Assembly: GCF_024433635.1 (NCBI RefSeq)
Contig: NZ_WNJZ01000015.1
Span: 1-62,223 of the forward strand
Length of the DNA stretch: 62,223 nucleotides
Direction: 5' to 3'
DNA from: Ruminococcus sp. zg-924
Lineage (GTDB): Bacteria; Bacillota; Clostridia; Oscillospirales; Acutalibacteraceae
Of the stretch, positions 53,596-61,432 are shown one piece after another; position 1 is the stretch's first letter; each line of letters begins with the position of its first letter. Both the position numbers and the translations under genes were made by a program. Under the pieces are notes generated by a model. It saw only the letters and a list, made by a program, of their open reading frames with translations. It did no database searches and was not told the DNA's origin.

Positions 53596-54687
53596 ATGGC
53601 TGTTTACAAAGACGAAAAAACTAACACATGGATGGTTTACTACCGAGTGACCGATTGGAAAGGAGACCGAAAGCAAAGCACAAAGAGAGGTTTCCAAACG
53701 AAACGTGATGCGCTTGCTTGGGAACGAGAGTTCCTAAACAAGACTCAGGCTGACCTCAGTATGACCTTTGCGAGCTTTATTGAAACCTATACGGCGGATA
53801 TGAAGAATCGCATTAAGGAAAACACTTGGCACACGAAGGAGCATATTATACGCACAAAAATCTTGCCGTACTTCGGCAAGCGCAAGATCGGCGAAATTCA
53901 GCCGAGAGATATTATTGCTTGGCAGAATGAAATGATCAAGGGTTGTGACAAGAACGGCAAGAAATACTCTCCCGTGTACCTTAAAACGCTCCACAATCAG
54001 CTCAGCGCCATTTTCAATCACGCCGTTAAGTTCTATGGCTTGAAAGAAAATCCCGCCGCTAAGGTCGGCAATATGGGTAAGGCAAGAAACCGTGAAATGC
54101 TATTTTGGACACAAGAAGAATATCAGAAATTTGCCTTTGCGGTAATGGACAAACCCGTATCCTATTACGCATTTGAAATGCTGTATTGGTGCGGTATCCG
54201 TGAGGGTGAGCTGTTAGCCTTGACCGCCGGCGATTTTGATTTTGAGCGTGGTACAGTCACTATCAATAAGTCCTATCAGCGTATTGACGGCAGAGATGTT
54301 ATTACTGAGCCAAAAACACCGAAAAGCAACCGAGTGATTAAAATGCCGGATTTTCTTGTAGAGGAAATTAAGGAATACCTCTCAAAAATCTACGGTCTGC
54401 AAAAGAATGATCGTGTGTTTACTATTTCAAAGAACTATCTGCACCGTGAAATGACAAGGGGCGCAGACGAAGCAGGCGTTAAGCGTATCCGTATTCACGA
54501 TCTGCGACACAGCCACATTTCCCTCTTAATTGAAATGGGATATTCGGCTGTGGCGATTGCAGACCGAGTAGGACACGAAAGTATCAATATCACTTATAAC
54601 TACGCTCATCTGTTCCCGTCCACACAAACGGATATGGCAGATAAGCTTAACAATTTCCGAAAGGAGCCAACACAAAATGTCAGTTAA
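53596..54687 (+). CDS. int: Tyrosine recombinase/integrase
   Basis: 363 aa, Tn916/phage-type. N-terminal AP2-like arm-binding domain (MAVYKDEKTNTWMVYYRVTDWKGD), core-binding SAM-like domain (~55-165), and catalytic domain with the R-H-R-H-Y set: Arg in CGIREGELLAL, HDLRHSH, VGHES, and the Tyr in ITYNYAHLFPS. AGGAAGTG precedes the ATG. Its arm-binding domain is consistent with the paired TGACAAC repeats at the element ends. Overlaps the MobC-like gene by 11 nt. Should integrate at the guaA core ATGGCGAGAACGC. Confidence 0.95.
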   Translation: MAVYKDEKTNTWMVYYRVTDWKGDRKQSTKRGFQTKRDALAWEREFLNKTQADLSMTFASFIETYTADMKNRIKENTWHTKEHIIRTKILPYFGKRKIGEIQPRDIIAWQNEMIKGCDKNGKKYSPVYLKTLHNQLSAIFNHAVKFYGLKENPAAKVGNMGKARNREMLFWTQEEYQKFAFAVMDKPVSYYAFEMLYWCGIREGELLALTAGDFDFERGTVTINKSYQRIDGRDVITEPKTPKSNRVIKMPDFLVEEIKEYLSKIYGLQKNDRVFTISKNYLHREMTRGADEAGVKRIRIHDLRHSHISLLIEMGYSAVAIADRVGHESINITYNYAHLFPSTQTDMADKLNNFRKEPTQNVS

Positions 54688-55003
54688 AAATTTAGATAAA
54701 CACGACCGATTCAGATGTATCACCGTAGGATTTAGGGTATCACCCGAAGAACACGAAACGATAAACCGTATCGTGGCGCTGTCGGGACTCACGAAACAAG
54801 AATACTGCTATCGAAAATGTATGAACAGAGATGTCGTTGTTCAGGGTAATCCGAGAGTGTATAAAGCACTTAAAAACGAACTGGCCGCCGTGCTTCAAGA
54901 GTTACAGAGAATTGAAGCCGGCGGCGGTGTGAATGATGAATTACTTAATATTATTGAACTGATTGCCGACATTCTCGGCGGATTAAAGGAGGAAACAGAA
55001 TGA
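54677..55003 (+). CDS. MobC-like mobilisation accessory protein
   Basis: 108 aa, ribbon-helix-helix start (RFRCITVGFRVSPEEHETINRIVALSGLTKQEYC) followed by a helical tail with VYKALKNELAAVLQELQRIE, as in MobC-type relaxosome proteins. AAGGAG lies 10 nt before the ATG, within the integrase end. It may help the relaxase at oriT. Confidence 0.75.
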   Translation: MSVKNLDKHDRFRCITVGFRVSPEEHETINRIVALSGLTKQEYCYRKCMNRDVVVQGNPRVYKALKNELAAVLQELQRIEAGGGVNDELLNIIELIADILGGLKEETE

Positions 55004-55015
55004 TAGATAAAAAAA

Positions 55016-56131
55016 ATGACCGCTCCGAATGTATCTGTTGGCGCAGATACGGAGCAGCCTTCTCTAAAATCTACTGCAAATATTATAACCACCGAAGATG
55101 AAAATTTCAAGAGTTTTGAGAAAATTCAGCGTGAAATGATACGAATGATGGACCCGTCCTATCTCAAAACCGTATCAATGACCGAACTGTACGACACCGT
55201 TTACAAAAGCAAACCGCCGCTGATTGACGGCTTGCTCTATCCGGGAACGTATATCTTCGCAGGCGCACCCAAGCTCGGCAAAAGTTTTCTAATGGCGCAG
55301 TTGGCATATCACGTCAGCACGGGAACTCCGCTATGGAACTATACCGTCCGAAAAGGAACAGTGCTGTACCTTGCTCTTGAAGATGATTACCGCCGCCTTC
55401 AAGAACGCTTATATCGAATGTTCGGAACGGAGAGCGCAGACAATCTGCACTTCTCTGTTTCGGCAGGTCAGATCGGCAAGGGACTTGATGAACAGTTGCA
55501 GGGGTTTGTTACCGAACACCCCGACACCAAGCTCATAATCATAGACACGCTTCAAAAAGTGCGTGAGGTCGGCGGTGATAATTACAGTTACGCCAACGAT
55601 TATGAAATTATCAACCGTATCAAAAAGTTTACCGACCGCTACGGCATTTGTGTTTTAATCGTACACCACACCCGAAAGCAAAATGCCGATGATAAGTTTG
55701 ATATGATCTCGGGCACAACGGCTCTGCTCGGCGCAGCAGATGGCGGCTTCATCCTGCAAAAGGAAAAGCGTACAAGCAACAATGCCACTCTTGAGGTATC
55801 TGGCAGAGATCAACCCGACCAAAAGCTACACCTTGTCCGCAATACCGAAACTCTATTATGGGAATTGGAGCGAGTGGAAACCGAGCTTTGGAAAGAGCCG
55901 CCCGAACCTTTACTCGAAAAAGTAGCGGCGTTTATCACCGCAGACAATGCCGAGTGGTGTGGCTCACCGACGGATCTTGTCGAGGTGCTTGGTATTGATA
56001 TGAAAGCCAACACTCTGTCGATGAAACTGAATATCAATGCAGGGCGTTTGTTCAATGAGTACGGTATCTGCTATGAGAACAAACGCTGTCACGATGGCCG
56101 CAAGGTGCGTCTACACCTTGAGCAAGCGTGA
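55016..56131 (+). CDS. RepA-like AAA ATPase (helicase-type)
   Basis: 371 aa with a RecA-fold ATPase: Walker A GAPKLGKSF (~83), LYLALED, Walker B LIIIDTLQ (~168), and VHHTRKQ, as in RSF1010 RepA-type helicases of mobile elements. The best ribosome-binding site (GGAGG) is 25 nt before this ATG and fits instead an ATG at 55000, which enters the wrong frame through an A8 run (55009-55016); with seven As the two would join as MIDKKMTAPN. The gene may therefore carry a one-base insertion, use slippage, or start at 55016. Confidence 0.85.
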   Translation: MTAPNVSVGADTEQPSLKSTANIITTEDENFKSFEKIQREMIRMMDPSYLKTVSMTELYDTVYKSKPPLIDGLLYPGTYIFAGAPKLGKSFLMAQLAYHVSTGTPLWNYTVRKGTVLYLALEDDYRRLQERLYRMFGTESADNLHFSVSAGQIGKGLDEQLQGFVTEHPDTKLIIIDTLQKVREVGGDNYSYANDYEIINRIKKFTDRYGICVLIVHHTRKQNADDKFDMISGTTALLGAADGGFILQKEKRTSNNATLEVSGRDQPDQKLHLVRNTETLLWELERVETELWKEPPEPLLEKVAAFITADNAEWCGSPTDLVEVLGIDMKANTLSMKLNINAGRLFNEYGICYENKRCHDGRKVRLHLEQA

Positions 56132-56136
56132 CGATG

Positions 56137-56203
56137 CGTGTCGGTCGTGACGGTGTTATTGGCGGTAGCAAAAACATCGTCACCATCGTCACAGACCGAC
56201 ACG
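56137..56203 (+). repeat. Long imperfect hairpin before oriT
   Basis: CGTGTCGGTC (56137-56146) pairs perfectly with GACCGACACG (56194-56203) and the stem continues as GTGACG/CGTCAC with small bulges. Lies just after the RepA-like gene stop. Confidence 0.75.
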
Positions 56204-56234
56204 CTAAGTTTATCGGAGTGTGCAGAGAGCGCCT

Positions 56235-56340
56235 TTTCAAAGGCGGCTCTTTGCCCCTCGGAGAGCGCAATAGCAGCTTTTGATGGCAGTAGGCCGTCAA
56301 AAGTGCTTTTGCGTTACTCTTGACAAGGGTAACAGAACCC
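56235..56340 (+). promoter_or_regulatory. Candidate origin of transfer (oriT)
   Basis: Immediately upstream of the relaxase gene: inverted repeat CTTTTGATGGC/GCCGTCAAAAG (56277-56287 with 56293-56303), followed by GTTACTCTTG/CAAGGGTAAC (56313-56333, one central base) and CCCCGGCTACGCCGG. Stacked short inverted repeats between accessory and relaxase genes are the usual oriT layout in mobilizable elements. The nick site is not identified. Confidence 0.55.
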
Positions 56341-56375
56341 CGGCTACGCCGGATAAGGAAAGGATGTGAGATTTA

Positions 56376-57577
56376 ATGAAAAGAACGATAAGTGCAATGG
56401 TCGGTAAAGGCTCTGTCAATCATAACAGCCGCAAGTTTAAAGCGGAAAATGTTGACGGCAGCCGAACACATCTCAATATCGACTACTGCAATGAAAATAT
56501 CAAGAAAGTCTATCTCGAATTGTTTGACGAAGCTCTCGAAAGATATAATTCAAAGCAGACAAGAGCCGACCGTAAGATAGAAAACTATTACGAAAAAATC
56601 AGAATTCCAAGCAAGAAAAGCCGTTTCACGAACTGATTTTACAGATAGGCGATAAAGAAAATATGAGCGCAGAAAGCGAAAACGGAGAGCTTGCAAGAGA
56701 AATTTTAGATGAATACTATCGTGGGTTTCAGGAACGTAATCCTCAGTTAAAAGTGTTCTCGGCTCATCTGCATATGGATGAAGCAACACCCCATTTGCAC
56801 ATTGACTTTGTTCCGTTTACCACGGGTAGCAAGCGTGGACTTGATACAAGAGTGTCACTCAAACAGGCGCTTGCCGCACAAGGATTTAAAGGCGGAACCC
56901 GTGGAGATACCGAATGGAATCAATGGGTAAGCGCAGAAAAATCTGCACTTGCGTTTGTTATGGAACGCCACGGAATTGAATGGGAACACAAAGGTACTCA
57001 CGAAAAACACTTGTCTGTTTTGGATTACAAAAAGCAGGAGCGAGAAAAGGAAATAGCTGTATTGGACAACCAACTTGCCGAGAAAAAAGACGAGTTTCAA
57101 ACGGTGCAAAGCCGTATTCAAAACTATGATAACGGTACACAGGTTATCGAAGAATTGGAAAAACGCATTGAAACAGACAGCGAATTTCAACTACCCGATC
57201 CTCCTGCATTGATGTCGGCAAAATCTTATAAGCAGAAATTCGTTGACCCATTGATAAAGAAGTTGAAAGAGGTAATCAAAGAGGTGTTTTACCGTTATTA
57301 TCACGCTCTTGACAGCTATCACCGACTTAATAATATCAACGCAAACCTTTATCGTGAGAACGAGCGTTTGAGTAAAATCAACGACCGTTTGACAGATGAA
57401 AACATTACGCTTAGTGCAGAAAATAAGGATTTTAGATTGCTCCGCAAGGTGTTCGGAAGTCAGCAAATTGATGCTCTGATTTCACAGGCAAAGGAGCAGG
57501 AACAGCAACGCAAGCATATAAAACAACCGTCTAATCAGCGCACAAAGCGCATTAGAAATAATGATTTTGAAAGGTAG
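56376..57577 (+). pseudogene. Mobilisation relaxase (MobV/Pre-like) split by a frameshift
   Basis: The first frame (56376-56636) gives the N-terminus MKRTISAMVGKGSVNHNSRKFKAEN ... YYEKIR and then stops; the second (continuing to 57577) supplies the rest, from KPFHELILQIGDKEN on, with the catalytic HLHMDEATPHLHIDF histidines and a long helical C-terminus. Joining them needs one missing base near 56600-56625 in an A-rich run (AAGCAAGAAAAGCC). Ribosome-binding site AAAGGATG before 56376. The combined protein would be ~400 aa, normal for the family. Nicks oriT in intact form; probably non-functional here unless the indel is an assembly error. Confidence 0.85.
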
Positions 57578-57586
57578 GAAAACAAA

Positions 57587-57967
57587 ATGGCAAAGACAAT
57601 TTTTGAACAAATGGGCGGCACTTACACACAAGTTGGGGATTATCTTCTCCCTGTCTTGAAACTGTCCGAAGAAGAAAAACAAGCAAATATCGGCGTATGG
57701 GGTATGAGGCACAAACGATTTTTAAGAGAGAATCACCGTGTACTATATGCTAATCTAATGACTTCGGGAAAGCTTGTCACATACCTTGATGACATCGAGC
57801 GGCAAGCTACCGCTATGTTTCTCCGGCTGGTAAAAGAACTCGCCGAAAATGAAAATGTTACAGAAAAACTTAAGGCAGAAAATCAAATGCTGTGGGTACA
57901 AAAGATGAACAATATCCGTAATCGAGCAACAGAAATTGTAAATGCAGAATTGATTTACACGGTATAA
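57587..57967 (+). CDS. tnpV: TnpV-type transposon protein
   Basis: 126 aa; the pattern MAKTIFEQMGGTYTQVGDYLLPVL ... IGVWGMRHKRFLRENHR ... MTSGKLVTYLDDIERQA ... WVQKMNNIRNRATEIV is that of the TnpV proteins of Tn4451-like and related elements, whose role is unknown. GAAAGGTAGG precedes the ATG; 9 nt after the relaxase. Confidence 0.85.
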   Translation: MAKTIFEQMGGTYTQVGDYLLPVLKLSEEEKQANIGVWGMRHKRFLRENHRVLYANLMTSGKLVTYLDDIERQATAMFLRLVKELAENENVTEKLKAENQMLWVQKMNNIRNRATEIVNAELIYTV

Positions 57968-57974
57968 GCACCCA

Positions 57975-58006
57975 GGCGGCAGGGAGAAATCTCTGCCGCC
58001 GGTTTT
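57975..58006 (+). terminator. Terminator after tnpV
   Basis: An 11-bp stem (57975-57985 with 57990-58000) capped by a GAAA tetraloop, then GGTTTTTT. Same core as the terminator at 34696-34730 with two base changes, both compatible with pairing. It also marks the 3' end of the convergent cargo operon. Confidence 0.85.
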
Positions 58007-58008
58007 TT

Positions 58009-58875
58009 CTATATTGAAGATAGCGTATCACCAATATCCGCATTAATACAAATTGACTGACTTTTGATCTCCTGCGGGCAGACTGCTTGCCCTTTATTGA
58101 TGCAGGCGTAGATAGAGTTGGGGTTCTTAGTGGTCATCTGCCAAAACGGATATTTGATTATAACAGGCGTATTCATTCCGACGCCGAGTTCTAAAAACAG
58201 GATATGGGAATTACTGTGGCGACGAATAAAATCCTCATATCGGTTTGCCGCCGCAAACCAGCCTGCGTCCTGCAAAAAAGAGTTATCACATCGCAGATTC
58301 ATAGTCATAGGTCTACCGCAAACAGGACATTTCGGTATCAGCTCCGTAGGTGTTTTCATATCCTTTTGCTGTTCTGCCATTGCTCTGACAGTTTCTTCGT
58401 TATCATAGGTTTTATCGTGACAAGGCTTGGAGCATTGCCATAAGCCGTAATCGCCCTGTGTGTAGAAAAGACGTTTTTTGTCAAAGCCCGCTCGCTGAAA
58501 CTGATGGTCAACATTCGTTGTCAGGACAAAATAATCCTTATCTTTTACAAGTTTAAGTAAATCGCTGTAAGGTTTGCCGACAGGACAGTCATATCGGTTT
58601 ACAAGAATATGCCTTGACCACCACGCCCAGTATTCTTGGGGTGTTTCGTAAGGGTAGAAACCGCCCGAATACATATCGGTAATGCCGTATTTTTTATGAA
58701 AGTCCGAAAAATACCTCTCGAATCGTTCTCCGGCGTAATCAAAGCCTGCTGAAGCGGACAGACCTGCTCCTGCCCCTATAACAATAGCGTCTGCCGTGTT
58801 GATTTCATTCTTCAATCTTTTTATATTATCCGAGAAGTTCTCGGTAGATTTCGTAGTCTGTATCTTTGAAAACAT
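58009..58875 (-). CDS. Class M sirtuin (SirTM), probable protein ADP-ribosyltransferase
   Basis: 288 aa. NAD+ fold with GAGAGLSASAGFDYAGERF, the SGGFYPY and EYWAWWSRHI segments, TTNVDHQFQRAGFDKKRLFYTQGDYG and a zinc-like CPVC. SirTM proteins carry Gln/His changes relative to deacetylases and are reported to ADP-ribosylate a lipoylated GcvH-like protein next to a macrodomain hydrolase. Here the macrodomain gene is directly upstream and overlaps by 50 nt, with AAGGTGG 7 nt before the ATG inside it, so translation is coupled. No GcvH-like or lipoate-ligase gene is present in the element; the target is unknown. Confidence 0.88.
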   Translation of the reverse strand: MFSKIQTTKSTENFSDNIKRLKNEINTADAIVIGAGAGLSASAGFDYAGERFERYFSDFHKKYGITDMYSGGFYPYETPQEYWAWWSRHILVNRYDCPVGKPYSDLLKLVKDKDYFVLTTNVDHQFQRAGFDKKRLFYTQGDYGLWQCSKPCHDKTYDNEETVRAMAEQQKDMKTPTELIPKCPVCGRPMTMNLRCDNSFLQDAGWFAAANRYEDFIRRHSNSHILFLELGVGMNTPVIIKYPFWQMTTKNPNSIYACINKGQAVCPQEIKSQSICINADIGDTLSSI

Positions 58876-59600
58876 TGAATACCACCTTGATTTTGCTATG
58901 TGAATGCCTCTTAAAGTCTTTTACTGTTTTGATTGCAATTTCAGCGGCTGTATCATTTGGAAAATGAAATTCTCCCGTTGATATACAGCAAAACGCAATG
59001 CTTTTAATACCGCTTTGCTCTGCAAGCTCCAGACAGGAGCGGTAGCAGGAAGCAAGCAAATCACAGTCTTGCCTTGTAAGCCTTCCGCCTACAATCGGAC
59101 CGACTGTGTGAAGTACATATTTACAGGGCAGATTTGTATGCCGGTGTTAATTTTGCCTTGCCTGTTTCTTCTTTGTATATCTGTTTCTTCATAATTTCAG
59201 CACATTTCAAGCGAAGCTGAACACCTGCAAAGGTGTGAATCGCATTGTCGATACAACCGTGACAGGGACAGAAACAGCCCAGCATTTCGGAATTGGCGGC
59301 GTTTACGATAGCGTCACAGGCAAGGGTTGTAATATCTCCCTGCCATAAATAAATATCCGGTTCAGAAGGCTCTAAATCATCAAGACTGGTAATACCTTTT
59401 TGCCTTGTTTCCTCACAAAGATACTCGTCTTGTATGGCAATGAAATCATCACTCACAGGCAAAGGCATACGGATATTAAACAAAGAGCGCAAAAGATTTT
59501 TCTGCTCCGTTTCGTTTGTCGGAATTTTTATGCTTTCGTATTCCGGCAGTTCTTTCAGAAGCTCTGTGAGTAAATACTCTCTTTTCTCGGCTTGTGTCAT
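58826..59600 (-). pseudogene. Zinc-type macrodomain ADP-ribose hydrolase, split by a one-base insertion
   Basis: The first frame (59600 to 59121) carries the N-terminal helical region and the macro core: LWQGDITTLACDAIVNAANSEMLGC, then CPCHGCIDNAIHTFAGVQLRLKC, the Zn ligands of this subtype. It then goes out of frame at TACAAATCTGCC (about 59133 on the plus map), where one extra A breaks the expected PAYNLPCKYVLHTVGP; the rest, LASCYRSCLELAEQSGIKSIAFCCISTGEFHFP, resumes in another frame to 58826. Start at 59600 follows AGAGGATAAGACT. Would remove ADP-ribose from proteins if intact. Confidence 0.85.
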
Positions 59601-59604
59601 AGTC

Positions 59605-60219
59605 TTATCCTCTTTTGATAACTGCATTATGGGGGCAGACGGTCATACAGTTACCGCAATGCAGACAGTTCTTTTGAATAACCATAGCAGGAATTGTTCC
59701 AAAATCAATGCAGTTTTGCGGACAAACTGATTCACACGCTTTACAACCGACGCAGTTATCGCTAATCACATATCCCTCATTTATTTCTTGCACGTCCCCA
59801 AAGGTGAAAGCAGCTCGCTCAATGGGCTTTTTTGAAAGGTCGAACCATTCGCCGCTTCCCTCATAAATGCGAAAAACCGTAAGAGCTTTGCGGGACTCTT
59901 TTGTCGGATAGATTTCTTTCATATAGCTGTTTTTCTCAAACAAGCTGTCGAGCGGTTCGCTGCCGATTTCCTTGACCTTACCGTTGACAGAAACGGCAAC
60001 ACAGGATAATGTGTCGTTACCTTTCATTCCGGTTAATGCAACATATCCTTTTTGTGTTAATCTGTCATAAAGGCTTTTACCCTTTGCAGTTAAAAAAAAC
60101 AGCCCGCTATCGTCATAGTCCATTATATCAATAGCACAGGTTACCGGCAGTCCGTTATTATCTACCGTTGCCATTACGGTAGTATGGATTTCATCAACAA
60201 GATATTTCAGGTAGTTCAT
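59605..60219 (-). CDS. PPOX-domain protein with C-terminal two-cluster ferredoxin
   Basis: 204 aa. Residues ~1-135 resemble a flavin/pyridoxamine-phosphate-oxidase-like barrel (HTTVMATVDNNGLPVTCAIDIMDYDDSGLFFLTAKGKSLYDRL); residues ~145-204 hold two [4Fe-4S] motifs (CVGCKACESVCP and CLHCGNCMTVCP). Such fusions are thought to be flavin- or heme-linked redox proteins; the substrate is not known. ATG at 60219 follows GAGGAGGTATGAA; the frame extends further up without such a site. It is 4 nt before the macrodomain start, 72 nt after the NTF2-like stop. Confidence 0.85.
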   Translation of the reverse strand: MNYLKYLVDEIHTTVMATVDNNGLPVTCAIDIMDYDDSGLFFLTAKGKSLYDRLTQKGYVALTGMKGNDTLSCVAVSVNGKVKEIGSEPLDSLFEKNSYMKEIYPTKESRKALTVFRIYEGSGEWFDLSKKPIERAAFTFGDVQEINEGYVISDNCVGCKACESVCPQNCIDFGTIPAMVIQKNCLHCGNCMTVCPHNAVIKRG

Positions 60220-60290
60220 TTCATACCTCCTCGTTACGGTAGAGAAAGCCACGCAAAACAAACCGCTTGCGTGGCTTTCGGTTGTAATAG

Positions 60291-61124
60291 TTAGAACTTG
60301 CCGTTCTGATTCTGCCAAGTAGATTTGTCAGCAATCGTTTCCATTACATCCCAATGCTCGGCAATCTTGCCGTTCTCAACTCTCCAAAGGTCATAGTAAG
60401 AGGTAGGAGCACCGCCGAAGGTTCCTTCGCTTACTGCAAGTACGAAGTTGCCCTGTGCAAGCACCTGATGTACGGTCGTGTAAATCATCTGAATGTTTTG
60501 CTCTGCAAGAGCGGCGAGTGCAGCACCTAAACCGGATAAACCGTCTGCGATTCCTGTGTTATGCTGAAGGTAAGTATCACCGTCAAAATAATCAGGTGTT
60601 TTCTCAGGACGATTGCCCTGCATAACATCGTAAAGGAAGTTCTTTACGACCTCACGGTTTGCTTCGGTTTTGTCAAGGTCTTTGATTACCAAAGTTCCGT
60701 CAATCTGTGTTCTGCCGGACGGATTCGGTTCTGCTTTTGCGGCAAGGTTATCCCAATGCTCTGCAATCTTACCGTTTTCATCAAAGCGGAAGATGTCAAA
60801 AGCAACCTGTTCACCCGCACCTGCAAAATTGTAAACGGTCTGCAAGAATACCTTGTCACCGTCCTCAAAGGCACGGATATTGTTTACGGTTGTCTTAACC
60901 GGAGCGGAAGCAAGATACGCAACAGAACCGACAAAAGCGTCACGCCCTGTTCCGTATGCAAGGTTGTGCTGAATGTAGCCTTCTGCAAGCAGTTCGGTTG
61001 CTTTCTCGGTGTCACCGGTTGCGAATGTGTTAATAAGCTCAAGTGCTTTCTGTGTGTTTGTCATTTTCGTTTCCTCCTGAATATCCTTGTGGCTGTTGCC
61101 AAAAATTTTCTTAAAAATGTTCAT
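60291..61124 (-). CDS. Duplicated NTF2/SnoaL-like protein
   Basis: 277 aa made of two SnoaL-type domains (~21-150 and ~155-277): ALELINTFATGDTEKATELLAEGYIQHN and NREVVKNFLYDVMQGNRPEKTPDYFDGDTYLQHN; both end with KIAEHWD. NTF2-like folds bind small hydrophobic ligands or act as hydrolases; none is assigned here. Two starts are possible: 61124 (AAAGGAGCAATCC) and 61064 (AGGAGGAAACG), each with a ribosome-binding site; the 20-residue leader MNIFKKIFG... is extra. First gene of the operon facing the HxlR gene. Confidence 0.85.
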   Translation of the reverse strand: MNIFKKIFGNSHKDIQEETKMTNTQKALELINTFATGDTEKATELLAEGYIQHNLAYGTGRDAFVGSVAYLASAPVKTTVNNIRAFEDGDKVFLQTVYNFAGAGEQVAFDIFRFDENGKIAEHWDNLAAKAEPNPSGRTQIDGTLVIKDLDKTEANREVVKNFLYDVMQGNRPEKTPDYFDGDTYLQHNTGIADGLSGLGAALAALAEQNIQMIYTTVHQVLAQGNFVLAVSEGTFGGAPTSYYDLWRVENGKIAEHWDVMETIADKSTWQNQNGKF

Positions 61125-61189
61125 TTTGGATTGCTCCTTTGAATTTGCTTCGAGCTTCGCAGCGGCCGTTCTCCGTAGCTCTTGACTAT

Positions 61190-61218
61190 ATTATATTTGC
61201 GACAGTACCCATTGTAAA
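61190..61218 (-). promoter_or_regulatory. Promoter of the NTF2/PPOX/macro/SirTM operon
   Basis: On the minus strand TTTACA (61218-61213), 17 nt, TATAAT (61195-61190), 66 nt before the first start. The palindrome at 61224-61235 touches the upstream side of the -35 box. Confidence 0.75.
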
Positions 61219-61223
61219 GTAAG

Positions 61224-61258
61224 CACAATATTGTGGTGTAGTTACCAATAGGGAACTA
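61224..61258. promoter_or_regulatory. Candidate HxlR operators
   Basis: CACAATATTGTG (61224-61235, perfect) and TAGTTACC/GGGAACTA (61239-61258, 7 of 8 pairs) lie in tandem just upstream of the operon promoter, the expected place for control by the divergent regulator. Confidence 0.6.
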
Positions 61259-61360
61259 ATGGACGGTTACCGGGAGGAAACAAATGTGTAAACAAAGGGG
61301 TTTCAGCCGTTTTCGAGCTTAGAAAAATTTTTTGAAATTTTTTATATTTTGGAGAAACAC

Positions 61361-61390
61361 TTGATTTCGATATTAGATGTATGGTATAAT
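61361..61390 (+). promoter_or_regulatory. Promoter of the HxlR regulator
   Basis: TTGATT (61361-61366), 18 nt, TATAAT (61385-61390), 43 nt before the ATG. Confidence 0.65.
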
Positions 61391-61432
61391 TTAATCGTTA
61401 GGAACAAAAAGAAACTATTGTGAGGCTTTATT

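Larger units (their letters stand above)
61125..61432. other. Divergent HxlR/cargo operator-promoter region, 308 nt
   Basis: Contains the minus-strand operon promoter (61190-61218), a perfect palindrome CACAATATTGTG (61224-61235) and a 20-nt inverted repeat TAGTTACC-AATA-GGGAACTA (61239-61258), then an AT-rich stretch with the HxlR promoter TTGATT-18-TATAAT (61361-61390). No coding frame was found. Confidence 0.75.

Noticed and set aside
56138-56323. Short open frame (61 aa) between the RepA-like gene and the relaxase
   Set aside because: It starts at a GTG without a ribosome-binding site, runs through the large hairpin and oriT-like inverted repeats, and has a low-complexity Ser/Ala product; the structure explains the sequence better.
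60561-61142. 193-aa open frame on the plus strand opposite the NTF2-like gene
   Set aside because: Entirely antisense to a well-supported gene, no ribosome-binding site, Cys/Val-rich shadow composition.
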